Of a DNA stretch of 64,000 nucleotides, positions 8,823 to 15,980 are shown piece after piece. Source of the stretch: Methylobacterium sp. SyP6R (GTDB lineage Bacteria > Pseudomonadota > Alphaproteobacteria > Rhizobiales > Beijerinckiaceae); NCBI RefSeq assembly GCF_019216885.1, contig NZ_JAAQRC020000001.1, positions 1,736,001 to 1,800,000 on the forward strand, read 5' to 3'. Positions within the stretch are counted from its first letter, which is position 1; the number at the start of each line of letters is the position of its first letter. Both the position numbers and the translations under genes were made by a program. Below the pieces are notes generated by a model. The model worked only from the letters and a program-made list of their open reading frames with translations, did no database searches and had not been told where the DNA came from.

Positions 8823-9587
8823 TCAAGCGCGGGCGACCAACGGCCCCAGCAGGGCGGCGAATCGCGCGGCCCAGTCCTCGGCCCCGGCCTCGTCGCCGAT
8901 CAGGTCCTGGCGGATCTCGATGAGCGCGTTGGGCAGGCCCCGGGCGATGGCGTGCCGGTCGATCGTGTCGCCGGGCAGGCCGCCGCCATAGGGCTGGTTG
9001 TCGCCGACCGTGAACCCGGCCGGGTCCGCCCGGAGGCCGGCGATCAGCGGCCCGGCGAGGCGGTCGTCCCGGTCCCACAGGATGCCGACCTGCCAGGGCC
9101 GCGCGACCCCGCGCCAGGCCGGGGTGAAGCTGTGCACGGTCACGATGGCGGGCGGCGCGCCCGCGGCGAGAGCGGCGGTGACGGCCGCGTCGATCGCCCG
9201 GTCGTAGGGGTCGTAGAAGCGGGCGAGCCGCTCGGCGACGCCGTCGGGCCCGATCCGGGCGTTGCCCGGCACGATCGCCCCGTCCGAGAGGCGCATCACC
9301 AGGGTCGGGTCGGTGCGGCCGCGATTGGGATCGATGATCAGCCGGGAGAAGGTGGTGAGGAGCGCCGGCGCCCCGAGCCGCCGGGCGAGCGCGCGGGTCA
9401 CCGAAGCCGCCCCGATGTCGTAGGCGATATGCCGCTCGAAATGGGGTGCGGCGACGCCGAGGTTGTCGAGGTCCGGCGGCACCGCGTTCGAGGCGTGGTC
9501 GCACAGGAGGAGGAGCCCGCAGGCCGGATCGCCGGGAATCGTCTCGACGGGCTGGGGCGGGTGGCGGAGCGAAGGGGCGGTGGTCAT
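8823..9587 (-). CDS. N-formylglutamate amidohydrolase
   Basis: 254-residue cytosolic zinc hydrolase of the HutG / FGase family, which releases formate and glutamate from N-formylglutamate at the end of histidine breakdown. I used the ATG at 9587; the open frame extends further upstream but without homology. Family blocks visible: [12 protein letters not shown] near residue 25 (the D-H-A-S-N metal/substrate motif), [32 protein letters not shown], and the C-terminal [11 protein letters not shown]. The hut genes are absent nearby, so this may be the Rhizobiales housekeeping paralogue found beside DUF1244 and gapR rather than part of a hut operon. Confidence 0.88.
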   Translation of the reverse strand: MTTAPSLRHPPQPVETIPGDPACGLLLLCDHASNAVPPDLDNLGVAAPHFERHIAYDIGAASVTRALARRLGAPALLTTFSRLIIDPNRGRTDPTLVMRLSDGAIVPGNARIGPDGVAERLARFYDPYDRAIDAAVTAALAAGAPPAIVTVHSFTPAWRGVARPWQVGILWDRDDRLAGPLIAGLRADPAGFTVGDNQPYGGGLPGDTIDRHAIARGLPNALIEIRQDLIGDEAGAEDWAARFAALLGPLVARA

Positions 9588-9788
9588 CGGGCGATCGGTC
9601 TTTTGGGGGGAGTGGCGGCGGCGGCGTGGCGGGTATCGAGGGCGGCGGCGGGATCCGGCCGCCCTCCATACCCAAATGGCGGGGCGGCCTCCATCGGCGC
9701 GAACCGGTGACGCCGGGCGCGACATGCCATAGTGACGGACACGCCCGACAGATTTCCGCACCGGGAGCGCCCCGCGCAAGGCCCGCCG

Positions 9789-10754
9789 ATGTCCCGCACT
9801 CCCCTGCCTGACCTCGCCGCAGGCTCCTCCCTCGGCCCATCGGCCGATGCCCAAGCCGGCCCTGTTACGACCGGTCTCGGTCCGGCCTTCGCCGCCCTCG
9901 TCCTCGGCGCGCTGGCGATGGGCCTGTCGCCGGTGCTGGTGCGGTTCGTCAGCCCCGAAATCGGGCCCTTCGCCAGCGCGTTCTGGCGCGTCGCCCTGGC
10001 CCTGCCGGCGCTCTACGGCTGGATGCGCTGGGAGGAGGCGCGGGCGCCGCGCTTACGCCGCGCCCTCACGCCCTCGGTGCTGCTCGCCGGCCTCGCCTTC
10101 TCGGGCGACCTGCTGTTCTGGCACCTCGCCATCCTGGGCACGACGGTCGCCAACGCCACCTTCTTCGCCACCACCGCACCGGTCTTCGTGGTGCTGTTCT
10201 CCTGGATCGGCCTCAGCCGCCGGCCCGCCGGGCGCACGCTCGCGGGCCTCCTCGTCTGCCTTCTCGGCGGCGCCACCCTGGTCGGGCAGTCGGTGCAGGT
10301 CGATCCCACGCGCCTTTCCGGCGACCGGGACGGAGTGATCACCGCATTCTTCTTCGCCCTCTACTTCCTGACCGTGGAGCGCGCCCGGGCCCGGGGCCTG
10401 GGGGCCGCCCGCGTCACCTTCGTGGCCTCCTGCGTCACCGCCCTGGTGCTGCTCGGCGCGGTCGCCTGGCTCGAGACCCGGCCGGTGCTGCCGCGATCCT
10501 GGACCGCCGCCGCCGGGCTCCTGGCGCTCGCCCTCGTCAGCCATGCCGGCGGCCAGGGCCTGCTCGCGGTGGCGCTCGGGCGCCTGCCCGCGAGCTTCTC
10601 CTCCCTGGTGATCTTCCTGGAGGCGGTGGCCGCCGCGATCCTCGCCTGGATCCTCCTCGGCGAGGCCCTGGGACCCCTCCAGGTGCTCGGCGGCGGCCTG
10701 ATCCTGGCCGGCATCGCCGTCGCCCGCCCCCGGCGTTCCGGCCCGGCGGTCTAA
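9789..10754 (+). CDS. EamA / DMT-family membrane transporter
   Basis: About 321 residues with ten hydrophobic segments arranged as two EamA repeats, the layout of drug/metabolite transporters that export amino acids, purines or unknown metabolites across the inner membrane. First repeat: [21 protein letters not shown] with the following [14 protein letters not shown]. Second repeat: [21 protein letters not shown], then [25 protein letters not shown] and a final glycine-rich helix. The start at 9789 follows an AAGG stretch; an in-frame GTG at 9732 would add 19 residues. Substrate unknown. The next gene, glycerate kinase, starts about 70 bp downstream and may be co-transcribed. Confidence 0.88.
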   Translation: MSRTPLPDLAAGSSLGPSADAQAGPVTTGLGPAFAALVLGALAMGLSPVLVRFVSPEIGPFASAFWRVALALPALYGWMRWEEARAPRLRRALTPSVLLAGLAFSGDLLFWHLAILGTTVANATFFATTAPVFVVLFSWIGLSRRPAGRTLAGLLVCLLGGATLVGQSVQVDPTRLSGDRDGVITAFFFALYFLTVERARARGLGAARVTFVASCVTALVLLGAVAWLETRPVLPRSWTAAAGLLALALVSHAGGQGLLAVALGRLPASFSSLVIFLEAVAAAILAWILLGEALGPLQVLGGGLILAGIAVARPRRSGPAV

Positions 10755-10827
10755 CTCTAACAAATTGGAACGAGACCGGCACGAAGCCGGTCCGAAGCGT
10801 GACCATACCCTTGAGAGGAGCCGCCTC

Positions 10828-12123
10828 GTGACCGATGCCCCCGTTGCGGAGACCCGCGCCCTGCTGCTGCGCCTGCTCGATGCGGGCGTCACCGCCGCCC
10901 ATCCGCGCGGCTGCCTGGTGCCGCACCTGCCCCCGGTGCCGGCCGGACGGCTGGTGATCCTCGGCGCCGGCAAGGCCGGGGCGAGCATGGCGGCTTTGGC
11001 CGAGCGGCATTACCGGGCGCACGGGGTCGATCCGTCCCGCATCGCAGGACTGGCGGTGGCCCGCCACGGCTACGGCGAGCCGGCCGGGGTGATCGAGGTG
11101 GTGGAGGCCGGCCACCCGGTGCCGGACCAGGCCGGCATCGCGGCGACGCAACGCGCGCTCGATCTCGCGGCCTCGGCCGGCCCCGACGACCTCGTGCTGG
11201 TGCTCCTCTCCGGCGGCGGCTCAGCCAACTGGATCGCCCCGGCCGGCGCCCTGACGCTGCCCGAGAAGCAGGGCATCACCCGGGCGATGCTGCGCTCGGG
11301 CGCGGCGATCGACGAGATCAACTGCGTGCGCAAGCACCTCTCGCGCATCAAGGGCGGGCGCCTGGCCCAGGCCGCGCACCGGGCCGGCCGGATCCTGACG
11401 CTCGCCATCTCCGACGTGCCCCGGGACGATCCCGCGGTGATCGCGTCGGGCCCGACGGTGCCGGACCCGACCACGCTGGCCGATGCCCGGGCGATCTGCG
11501 CGCGGCGCGGCATTCCCCTGCCGGCTTCCGCCGAGGCGCTGCTGAACGATCCGGCCAACGAGAGCCCGAAGGCCGGCGATCCGGCCTTCGCCCGCAGCGA
11601 GTTCCGCATCATCGCCCGGCCGGTCGACGCCATCGAGGCCGCCGCGGCGGCGGCGCAAAAAGCCGGCTACGAGCCGGTGCTGCTCGGGGCCGATCTCGAG
11701 GGCGAGGCCCGCGAGGTCGCAGCGGCCCATGCCGCCCTCGCCCGCGAGATGGCGGCTGCGGGCCGCAAGGTGGCGCTGATCTCCGGCGGTGAACTGACCG
11801 TGACGATCCGCGGCGAGGGCCAGGGCGGGCCGAACCAGGAATACGCGCTGGCGCTGGCCCTCGCCCTCGACGGCGCCCCCGGGATCTCGGCGCTGTCGGC
11901 CGATACCGACGGCACCGATGGCGGCCGCGGCGAGGCCACCGACCCGGCCGGCGCGACGATCGATCCCACGACGCTCGCCCGTGCGGCGGCGGCGGGGCTC
12001 GACGCGGGGGCGAGCTTGGGAGAGAACGACTCGACCCCGTTCTTCGACCGGATCGGCGACCTCGTCCGGCCCGGGCCCACCCGCACCAACGTCAATGACC
12101 TCCGCATCATCCTGGTTGGCTGA
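10828..12123 (+). CDS. gckA: glycerate 2-kinase (MOFRL family)
   Basis: 431-residue kinase that makes 2-phosphoglycerate from glycerate with ATP. In methylotrophs using the serine cycle this step feeds enolase. The GTG at 10828 is preceded by GAGAGGAG at proper spacing, so it is preferred to the upstream in-frame ATG. Family marks: LVILGAGKAGASMA near residue 45, LLSGGGSANW near 130, CVRKHLSRIKGGRLA near 165, LAISDVPRDDPAVIASGPTVPD, and the C-terminal MOFRL part with GGELTVTIRGEGQGGPNQE and DTDGTDG. It lies upstream of pyruvate kinase, the same pair (ttuD/ttuE) seen in tartrate gene clusters, with DUF1036 overlapping its 3' end. Confidence 0.9.
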   Translation: MTDAPVAETRALLLRLLDAGVTAAHPRGCLVPHLPPVPAGRLVILGAGKAGASMAALAERHYRAHGVDPSRIAGLAVARHGYGEPAGVIEVVEAGHPVPDQAGIAATQRALDLAASAGPDDLVLVLLSGGGSANWIAPAGALTLPEKQGITRAMLRSGAAIDEINCVRKHLSRIKGGRLAQAAHRAGRILTLAISDVPRDDPAVIASGPTVPDPTTLADARAICARRGIPLPASAEALLNDPANESPKAGDPAFARSEFRIIARPVDAIEAAAAAAQKAGYEPVLLGADLEGEAREVAAAHAALAREMAAAGRKVALISGGELTVTIRGEGQGGPNQEYALALALALDGAPGISALSADTDGTDGGRGEATDPAGATIDPTTLARAAAAGLDAGASLGENDSTPFFDRIGDLVRPGPTRTNVNDLRIILVG

Positions 12124-12553
12124 CTTCCTCTCCCCCCGCCGCGCCGCCCTGCTCTCGCTCCCGCTCCTCGCCCTGCTCGGGGCCGGGCCGGCGCGGGCGG
12201 ACCTGCGGATGTGCAACATGACCGGCAGCCGCATCGGCATCGCGCTCGGCTACCGGGATTCCGGCGGCTGGGTGACGGAGGGCTGGTGGAACCTGTCCGC
12301 CAAGGGCTGCGAGACCCTGCTCAAGGGCGCGCTCGCCGCCCGCTTCTACTACGTCTTCGCGGTCGATTACGACCGCGGCGGCGAGTGGAGCGGCCGTTCC
12401 CTGATGTGTACCCGCGACCGCGAGTTCACCATCCGGGGCGTCGAGGATTGCCTGGCCCGCGGCTACGACCGCAACGGCTTCTTCGAGGTCGATACGGGCG
12501 AGCAGAAGAGCTGGACGATCCAGCTGACGGATCCGGGACGGGCGGGGCCGTGA
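12095..12553 (+). CDS. DUF1036 domain-containing secreted protein
   Basis: About 152 residues: an N-terminal signal sequence (AALLSLPLLALLGAGPARA) followed by a DUF1036 domain of roughly 120 residues (LRMCNMTGSRIGIALGYRD, WVTEGWWNLSAKGC, LLKGALAARFYYVFAVDYD, MCTRDREFTIRG). The ATG at 12095 overlaps the end of glycerate kinase by 29 bp; a TTG at 12116 would shorten the leader. The domain has conserved Cys and Trp positions suggestive of a disulfide-stabilised periplasmic fold. Function is unknown. DUF1036 genes are regularly found beside pyruvate kinase in Rhizobiales; here a toxin-antitoxin pair and two small genes lie between them. Confidence 0.85.
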   Translation: MTSASSWLADFLSPRRAALLSLPLLALLGAGPARADLRMCNMTGSRIGIALGYRDSGGWVTEGWWNLSAKGCETLLKGALAARFYYVFAVDYDRGGEWSGRSLMCTRDREFTIRGVEDCLARGYDRNGFFEVDTGEQKSWTIQLTDPGRAGP

Positions 12554-12669
12554 GGCGGGCCGGACGAGGGGATTTCAGGGCCGGTTGACCGGCCCCGGGA
12601 CGGGTGCGGACCGTCGGTGCGCTGTCTGATCGCGTGAACCGCCACGCGCATCAATCACTTCGAGAAGGA

Positions 12670-12698
12670 GTGTTCCCCGCAGGCGCGGGGATGAACTG
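12670..12698 (+). repeat. solitary type I-E CRISPR-repeat-like sequence
   Basis: A 29-nt element beginning GTGTTCCCCGCAGGCGCGGG and ending GATGAACTG. The length, the CCCCGC..GCGGGG stem and the GATGAAC tail match type I-E repeats. No second copy occurs at the about 61-bp spacing of an array, so it is a single relic or chance integration product. A four-mismatch relative lies at 30238-30266. Confidence 0.65.
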
Positions 12699-12726
12699 TC
12701 CGGCACCTGGCGCCGAGAAGGTTGTT

Positions 12727-12843
12727 CTATCGGTCGGTCGATCCGGATCGCGTCTCACGCTCGTTGAGGCGCATTGCGCCGTAGCCCATGGCAAGGACGA
12801 CGAAGGGCAGCACCACGTAGGCGTAAATCCAGAGTCCCGTCAC
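12727..12843 (-). CDS. 38-residue single-span membrane protein
   Basis: A tiny gene that starts at a GTG (12843) overlapping the stop codon of the preceding 77-residue gene in a GTGA arrangement. A strong ribosome site GGGAGG lies five bases upstream of this GTG, which is the main reason to call it. The product has one hydrophobic helix (WIYAYVVLPFVVLAMGYGA) followed by a short basic/polar tail rich in Arg and Glu. Family not recognised. Coupled translation implies a stoichiometric partner of the upstream membrane protein. Confidence 0.55.
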   Translation of the reverse strand: MTGLWIYAYVVLPFVVLAMGYGAMRLNERETRSGSTDR

Positions 12844-13073
12844 TTCAGCCTCCCGAGCGTCCGTCGCGCCATCGCGTGCAGCCCACCAGCGACCACCAGC
12901 CAGAAGAGGCTCCCGATTGCGAGGATGATACCATGGGCGCCGGCGGCCGTCGCTCCCACCCCATATAGGGAGGCGACGATCGGTCCGACGACGCCCACCG
13001 TCACGCATGCCGTCGATGCCCGATCCAGGGCGTTCGCCGTCAGGTTCGTGCGCTCGTTGTCGATCAGACTCAT
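12840..13073 (-). CDS. 77-residue double-span membrane protein
   Basis: Small protein with a polar N-terminus (MSLIDNERTNLTANALDRAS) and two hydrophobic helices, VTVGVVGPIVASLYGVGATA and GIILAIGSLFWLVVAGGLHA, ending in a short basic tail. The family is not recognised. It overlaps the 38-residue membrane gene by four bases, forming a two-gene unit on the minus strand just downstream of the BrnTA pair. It could be a small membrane complex, a respiratory accessory subunit or a membrane-acting toxin unit; none can be chosen from sequence. Confidence 0.5.
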   Translation of the reverse strand: MSLIDNERTNLTANALDRASTACVTVGVVGPIVASLYGVGATAAGAHGIILAIGSLFWLVVAGGLHAMARRTLGRLK

Positions 13074-13090
13074 TCGTCGTCCGGTTGATG

Positions 13091-13411
13091 TCAGATGCGA
13101 TTTGCAGCCCGCAACGTCCGCGCCGCCTCCGCCAGCACCTCGTTCATCCGGGTCTGCCAGCCCGGCCCCGTCGCCTTGAAGGCCTCGATCACGTCCGGGT
13201 CGAGCCGCAGGCTCACGAGCTGCTTGGGGCGCTCGGCGCGCGGCCGGCCGCCGCGGCTCGGGAGGGCCGCGTAGACCTCGGGAGGAAGGGCGTCCCGGGC
13301 GGGACGCAGCTGAGACAGTTCCTCATCCGTCAGTTCGGGAGAATCGACGGCATCCCAGTCCTCTTGCGTGTAAGTGGGCGGATTCGCGTCAGCCTTCGAG
13401 GCGGCGGGCAT
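13091..13411 (-). CDS. brnA: BrnA-family antitoxin
   Basis: 106-residue antitoxin of the type II BrnT/BrnA system. The N-terminal half (PPTYTQEDWDAVDSPELTDEEL) is the acidic toxin-binding part; the C-terminal half (KQLVSLRLDPDVIEAFKATGPGWQTRMNEVL) is the ribbon-helix-helix DNA-binding domain typical of BrnA. It overlaps the 3' end of brnT by 23 bp, so the two are co-translated in the usual toxin-first order. BrnA dimers are known to repress their own promoter; a perfect 18-bp palindrome lies directly in front of brnT at 13676-13693. Confidence 0.85.
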   Translation of the reverse strand: MPAASKADANPPTYTQEDWDAVDSPELTDEELSQLRPARDALPPEVYAALPSRGGRPRAERPKQLVSLRLDPDVIEAFKATGPGWQTRMNEVLAEAARTLRAANRI

Positions 13412-13673
13412 AAGCGTTCCTTTCCTTCGGGCTCGCAGCGCGCAGGCTCACGAGGGACAAAGCCTCGCTGCCGAGAGGTGACACAACGGCGAGGACGATG
13501 ATCTCGTCGTTCCAGCGACCAATGAGGTTGAAGCGGGGCCTTCCTGTTTCACTCGGCCGCGTCGGGGCCTCCATCGCGCTCTCACGGTCGAAACAGCGCT
13601 CGAAATCGGCGAAGTCATAGCCATGCTTCGCGAGGTTCGCCTGACGCTTCGGCTCGTCGAACACGATCGTCAT
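13389..13673 (-). CDS. brnT: BrnT-family ribonuclease toxin
   Basis: 94-residue toxin related to RelE-fold ribonucleases. The start at 13673 (ATG followed by TIVFDEPKRQANLAKHGYDF) fits the family N-terminus; the open frame continues upstream without homology. Landmarks: W/FDE.K...N..KHG.DF at the N-terminus, DFERCFDRES, then RFNLIGRWNDEIIVLAVVSPLG and the C-terminal LVSLRAASPKERNAY, which carries the Arg/Glu/Tyr residues expected of the catalytic face (SLRxAxxxExxxY). It precedes and overlaps brnA. The pair interrupts the DUF1036-pyruvate kinase neighbourhood, suggesting later insertion. Confidence 0.85.
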   Translation of the reverse strand: MTIVFDEPKRQANLAKHGYDFADFERCFDRESAMEAPTRPSETGRPRFNLIGRWNDEIIVLAVVSPLGSEALSLVSLRAASPKERNAYARRLEG

Positions 13674-13675
13674 GG

Positions 13676-13693
13676 TTTTTGTATCTACAAAAA
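13676..13693 (-). promoter_or_regulatory. palindromic operator in front of brnT
   Basis: TTTTTGTATCTACAAAAA is an inverted repeat of two 8-bp arms around a 2-bp centre. It ends two bases from the brnT start codon and is the most AT-rich stretch of the area, so it can cover both the promoter and the ribosome site. It is a strong candidate binding site for the BrnA repressor. Confidence 0.7.
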
Positions 13694-13849
13694 TCGGGTT
13701 GGACAAGAGACCACAAGGGTACTCGGGCCATCCTATCCCGTCACTCGCGATTGGCGCTTGGCCCCAAAACGCCAATTGACCCCGGCCCGCCAACCGGCTT
13801 TCCGTACGGTCCATCCTCCCCCATCGCTTGACCCCCGGACGACACCCCC

Positions 13850-15286
13850 ATGAAGCGCGCCCGCCGCACCAAGATCGTCGCGACCCTTGGCCCGGCCTCC
13901 GAGGATCCGGCGGTGATCGAGGCGCTGTTCGCCGCCGGTGCCGACGTGTTCCGCATCAACATGAGCCACCTGCCCCGCGAGCGGCTGAGCGAGCGGGTGG
14001 CGACGATCCGGGGCATCGAGCAGAAGCTGAAGCGGCCGATCGCCGTGCTGGTCGATCTCCAGGGCCCGAAGCTCCGGGTCGGCCGCTTCGCCGGCGACGC
14101 GGCGGTGATCGAGAACGGCCAGAGCTTCGTCCTCGACGACGATCCGACGCCTGGCGACGCGACCCGGGTCCACCTGCCCCACCCCGAAATCCTCTCGGCC
14201 CTGGAGCCCGGCCACGCGGTGATCGTCGATGACGGCAAGCTGCGCCTCGTCGTCACCGAGGTCTCGCCCGGCCGGGCGGTGACCCGGGTGGTGACCGGCG
14301 GAAAAATCTCGAACCGAAAGGGCGTGTCGCTCCCCGACACCACGATCCCTGTGGCTGCGATGACCGAGAAGGACCGCCTCGACCTGGAGGCCGGCCTCGC
14401 CGCGGGCGCCGACTGGATCGCGGTGTCGTTCGTGCAGCGCCCGGAGGACGTGGTCGAGGTCAAGGCGGTGGCGCAAGGGAAGGCCCTGGTGATGGCCAAG
14501 ATCGAGAAGCCGCAAGCCGTGGCCGCCCTCGACGCGATCATGGCGGTGGCCGACGGGCTGATGGTCGCCCGCGGCGATCTCGGGGTCGAGATGCCGCTGG
14601 AGCAGGTGCCGGGCGTGCAGAAGCGCATCACCCGCGGCGCGCGCCGCCTCGGCAAGCCGGTGGTGGTGGCGACGCAAATGCTCGAATCGATGATCTCCGC
14701 CCCGGTGCCGACCCGGGCCGAGGTCTCGGACGTGGCGACCGCGGTCTACGAGGGGGCGGACGCCGTGATGCTCTCGGCCGAGAGCGCGTCGGGGGATTTC
14801 CCGGTCGAGGCGGTCTCGACCATGAACCGCATCGCCGAGCAGGTCGAGCAGGACGGGATCTACTGGTCGATCATTGCGGCCCAGCGCAACCAGCCGGAAT
14901 CGACCGCCTCCGACGCCATCGCGGCGGCGGCCCACCAGATCGCCGACACGCTCGGGCTCAAGGCCGTGATGGCCTGGACCGCCTCCGGCTCGACGGCCCT
15001 GCGGCTGGCCCGCGCCCGGCCCGACGCCACGGTGATCGCGCTTACCCCGAAGCGCGAGACGGCGCGGCGCCTCGCGCTGGCCTGGGGCACCCACCCGATC
15101 GTCACCAACGACGCCAGCGACATCGACGACATGTCGTTCCGCGCCTGCAAGTTCGCGGTGCGGGAGAATTTCGCAGGGATCGGCGACCGGGTGATCGTGG
15201 TGGCGGGCCTGCCCTTCGGCACGCCGGGGGCGACGAACCTCGTGCGGATCGCGACCGTGACGCCGGAGCATGCCGCCAAGGCGTGA
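13850..15286 (+). CDS. pyk: pyruvate kinase
   Basis: 478-residue pyruvate kinase, converting phosphoenolpyruvate and ADP to pyruvate and ATP in the cytosol. Classic blocks: RRTKIVATLGPAS at the N-terminus, FRINMSH, VLVDLQGPKLRVG near residue 70, the flexible B domain, then TEKDRLDLEAGLAAGADWIAVSFVQ, VMAKIEKPQAV with the catalytic Lys, DGLMVARGDLGVEMP, and PTRAEVSDVATAVYEGADAVMLSAESASG. The C-terminal domain ends after residue 470 and has normal length. It is probably the rhizobial TtuE-type enzyme, as a glycerate kinase lies 1.7 kb upstream. A GC-rich hairpin follows the stop codon. Confidence 0.95.
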   Translation: MKRARRTKIVATLGPASEDPAVIEALFAAGADVFRINMSHLPRERLSERVATIRGIEQKLKRPIAVLVDLQGPKLRVGRFAGDAAVIENGQSFVLDDDPTPGDATRVHLPHPEILSALEPGHAVIVDDGKLRLVVTEVSPGRAVTRVVTGGKISNRKGVSLPDTTIPVAAMTEKDRLDLEAGLAAGADWIAVSFVQRPEDVVEVKAVAQGKALVMAKIEKPQAVAALDAIMAVADGLMVARGDLGVEMPLEQVPGVQKRITRGARRLGKPVVVATQMLESMISAPVPTRAEVSDVATAVYEGADAVMLSAESASGDFPVEAVSTMNRIAEQVEQDGIYWSIIAAQRNQPESTASDAIAAAAHQIADTLGLKAVMAWTASGSTALRLARARPDATVIALTPKRETARRLALAWGTHPIVTNDASDIDDMSFRACKFAVRENFAGIGDRVIVVAGLPFGTPGATNLVRIATVTPEHAAKA

Positions 15287-15310
15287 GCCGGCTGCAAGGC
15301 CGACCCTGAA

Positions 15311-15331
15311 TCCGCGGCGCTAGGCCGCGGA
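15311..15331 (+). terminator. hairpin after pyruvate kinase
   Basis: TCCGCGGC (15311-15318) pairs with GCCGCGGA (15324-15331) across a 5-nt loop, 25 bp after the pyk stop. There is no run of T, so it may be a processing or Rho-assisted site rather than an intrinsic terminator. Confidence 0.5.
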
Positions 15332-15371
15332 CCTTAACCCGATGTTCTGCTTAATGAAAATCCGTTATGGC

Positions 15372-15391
15372 TTGACTTGTGAATTATTCAC
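15372..15391 (+). promoter_or_regulatory. promoter/operator of the HicBA-like pair
   Basis: TTGACT at 15372 resembles a -35 element. It is followed by the near-perfect palindrome GTGAATTATTCAC (15379-15391), placed about 40 bp before the antitoxin-like gene. This is where an autoregulating antitoxin would bind. Confidence 0.45.
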
Positions 15392-15432
15392 TGGATGCGG
15401 GAGAATGAGGGCGCTAGCGTGAAGGCATGTTC

Positions 15433-15750
15433 ATGAGCCGAATAGCGCCCAACGATCCCAGCCGACGGTTCTTCAAGGTGGTCGTCTGCTTCGAGCGGCG
15501 GCCTGACGGGGGGTTGCGGGCCTGGAGCGAGGACGTTCCGGAGTTCGTCTTGTCTCATAAGACCATCGATGCGCTGCTGGCCGACATCAAGCCTGCGCTT
15601 GAGGTCATCCTGTCAGCCAAATTCGGCGAAGATATTCTTGCGGAGCCGCTCGTCGATTTGCGGGAAGCGCTCGAGGAACGTGGAATCATCGAAAAACGTG
15701 CCGAGATGCCCTTGAGTTGGGAATATGTGGCGCATTATGCTCAAGCATGA
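15433..15750 (+). CDS. HicB-like antitoxin / DUF1902-like protein
   Basis: About 105 residues. The ATG at 15433 has GAAGG seven bases upstream and is preferred to the ATG at 15427, which has almost no spacing. The core FFKVVVCFERRPDGGLRAWS, DVPEFVLSHKTIDALLADIK follows the partial RNase-H fold of HicB/DUF1902 antitoxins (strand, gap, SxDVPG-like turn, helix). No obvious ribbon-helix-helix is present at the C-terminus. It overlaps the next small gene in an ATGA arrangement, as toxin-antitoxin pairs often do. Identity as an antitoxin is inferred from fold pattern and context. Confidence 0.6.
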   Translation: MSRIAPNDPSRRFFKVVVCFERRPDGGLRAWSEDVPEFVLSHKTIDALLADIKPALEVILSAKFGEDILAEPLVDLREALEERGIIEKRAEMPLSWEYVAHYAQA

Positions 15751-15980
15751 TCCGCTCGCCTTGGCTCGAACGCTCCGAATGGGAAGCCAAACTTCGGAGG
15801 AACGGCTGCGAGCCTCTTCCCGGCAAGGGGCGGCTCAACACTGCGGAATGGTGGTGCCGCCCCAGCAAGGGGCCGCCCTTCACGGTTCCGGTCGAGGAGG
15901 ACGGGCGCAGCGACTTCCGGGCGATCCAGCGGATCTGCGATGCCTTTCGCGATGTGCCGCGTCTGCCACTGGATGATTAG
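15747..15980 (+). CDS. HicA-like small protein, catalytic His not seen
   Basis: 77 residues, start codon overlapping the stop of the HicB-like gene (ATGA). The pattern WEAKLRRNGCEPLPGKG, then TAEWWCRP..GPPFTVPV, then a C-terminal helix RAIQRICDAF resembles the double-stranded-RNA-binding-like fold of HicA toxins. HicA normally needs a His in a GSHH turn; this protein contains no His at all, with AEWW at that place. It may be an inactive or differently acting relative. Its stop codon overlaps the stop of the convergent alpha/beta hydrolase by three bases. Confidence 0.5.
   Translation: MIRSPWLERSEWEAKLRRNGCEPLPGKGRLNTAEWWCRPSKGPPFTVPVEEDGRSDFRAIQRICDAFRDVPRLPLDD

Noticed and set aside
12604..13179. 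191-codon plus-strand frame across the repeat-like element
   Set aside because: No homology; it lies antisense to the two small membrane genes and uses an unlikely composition.
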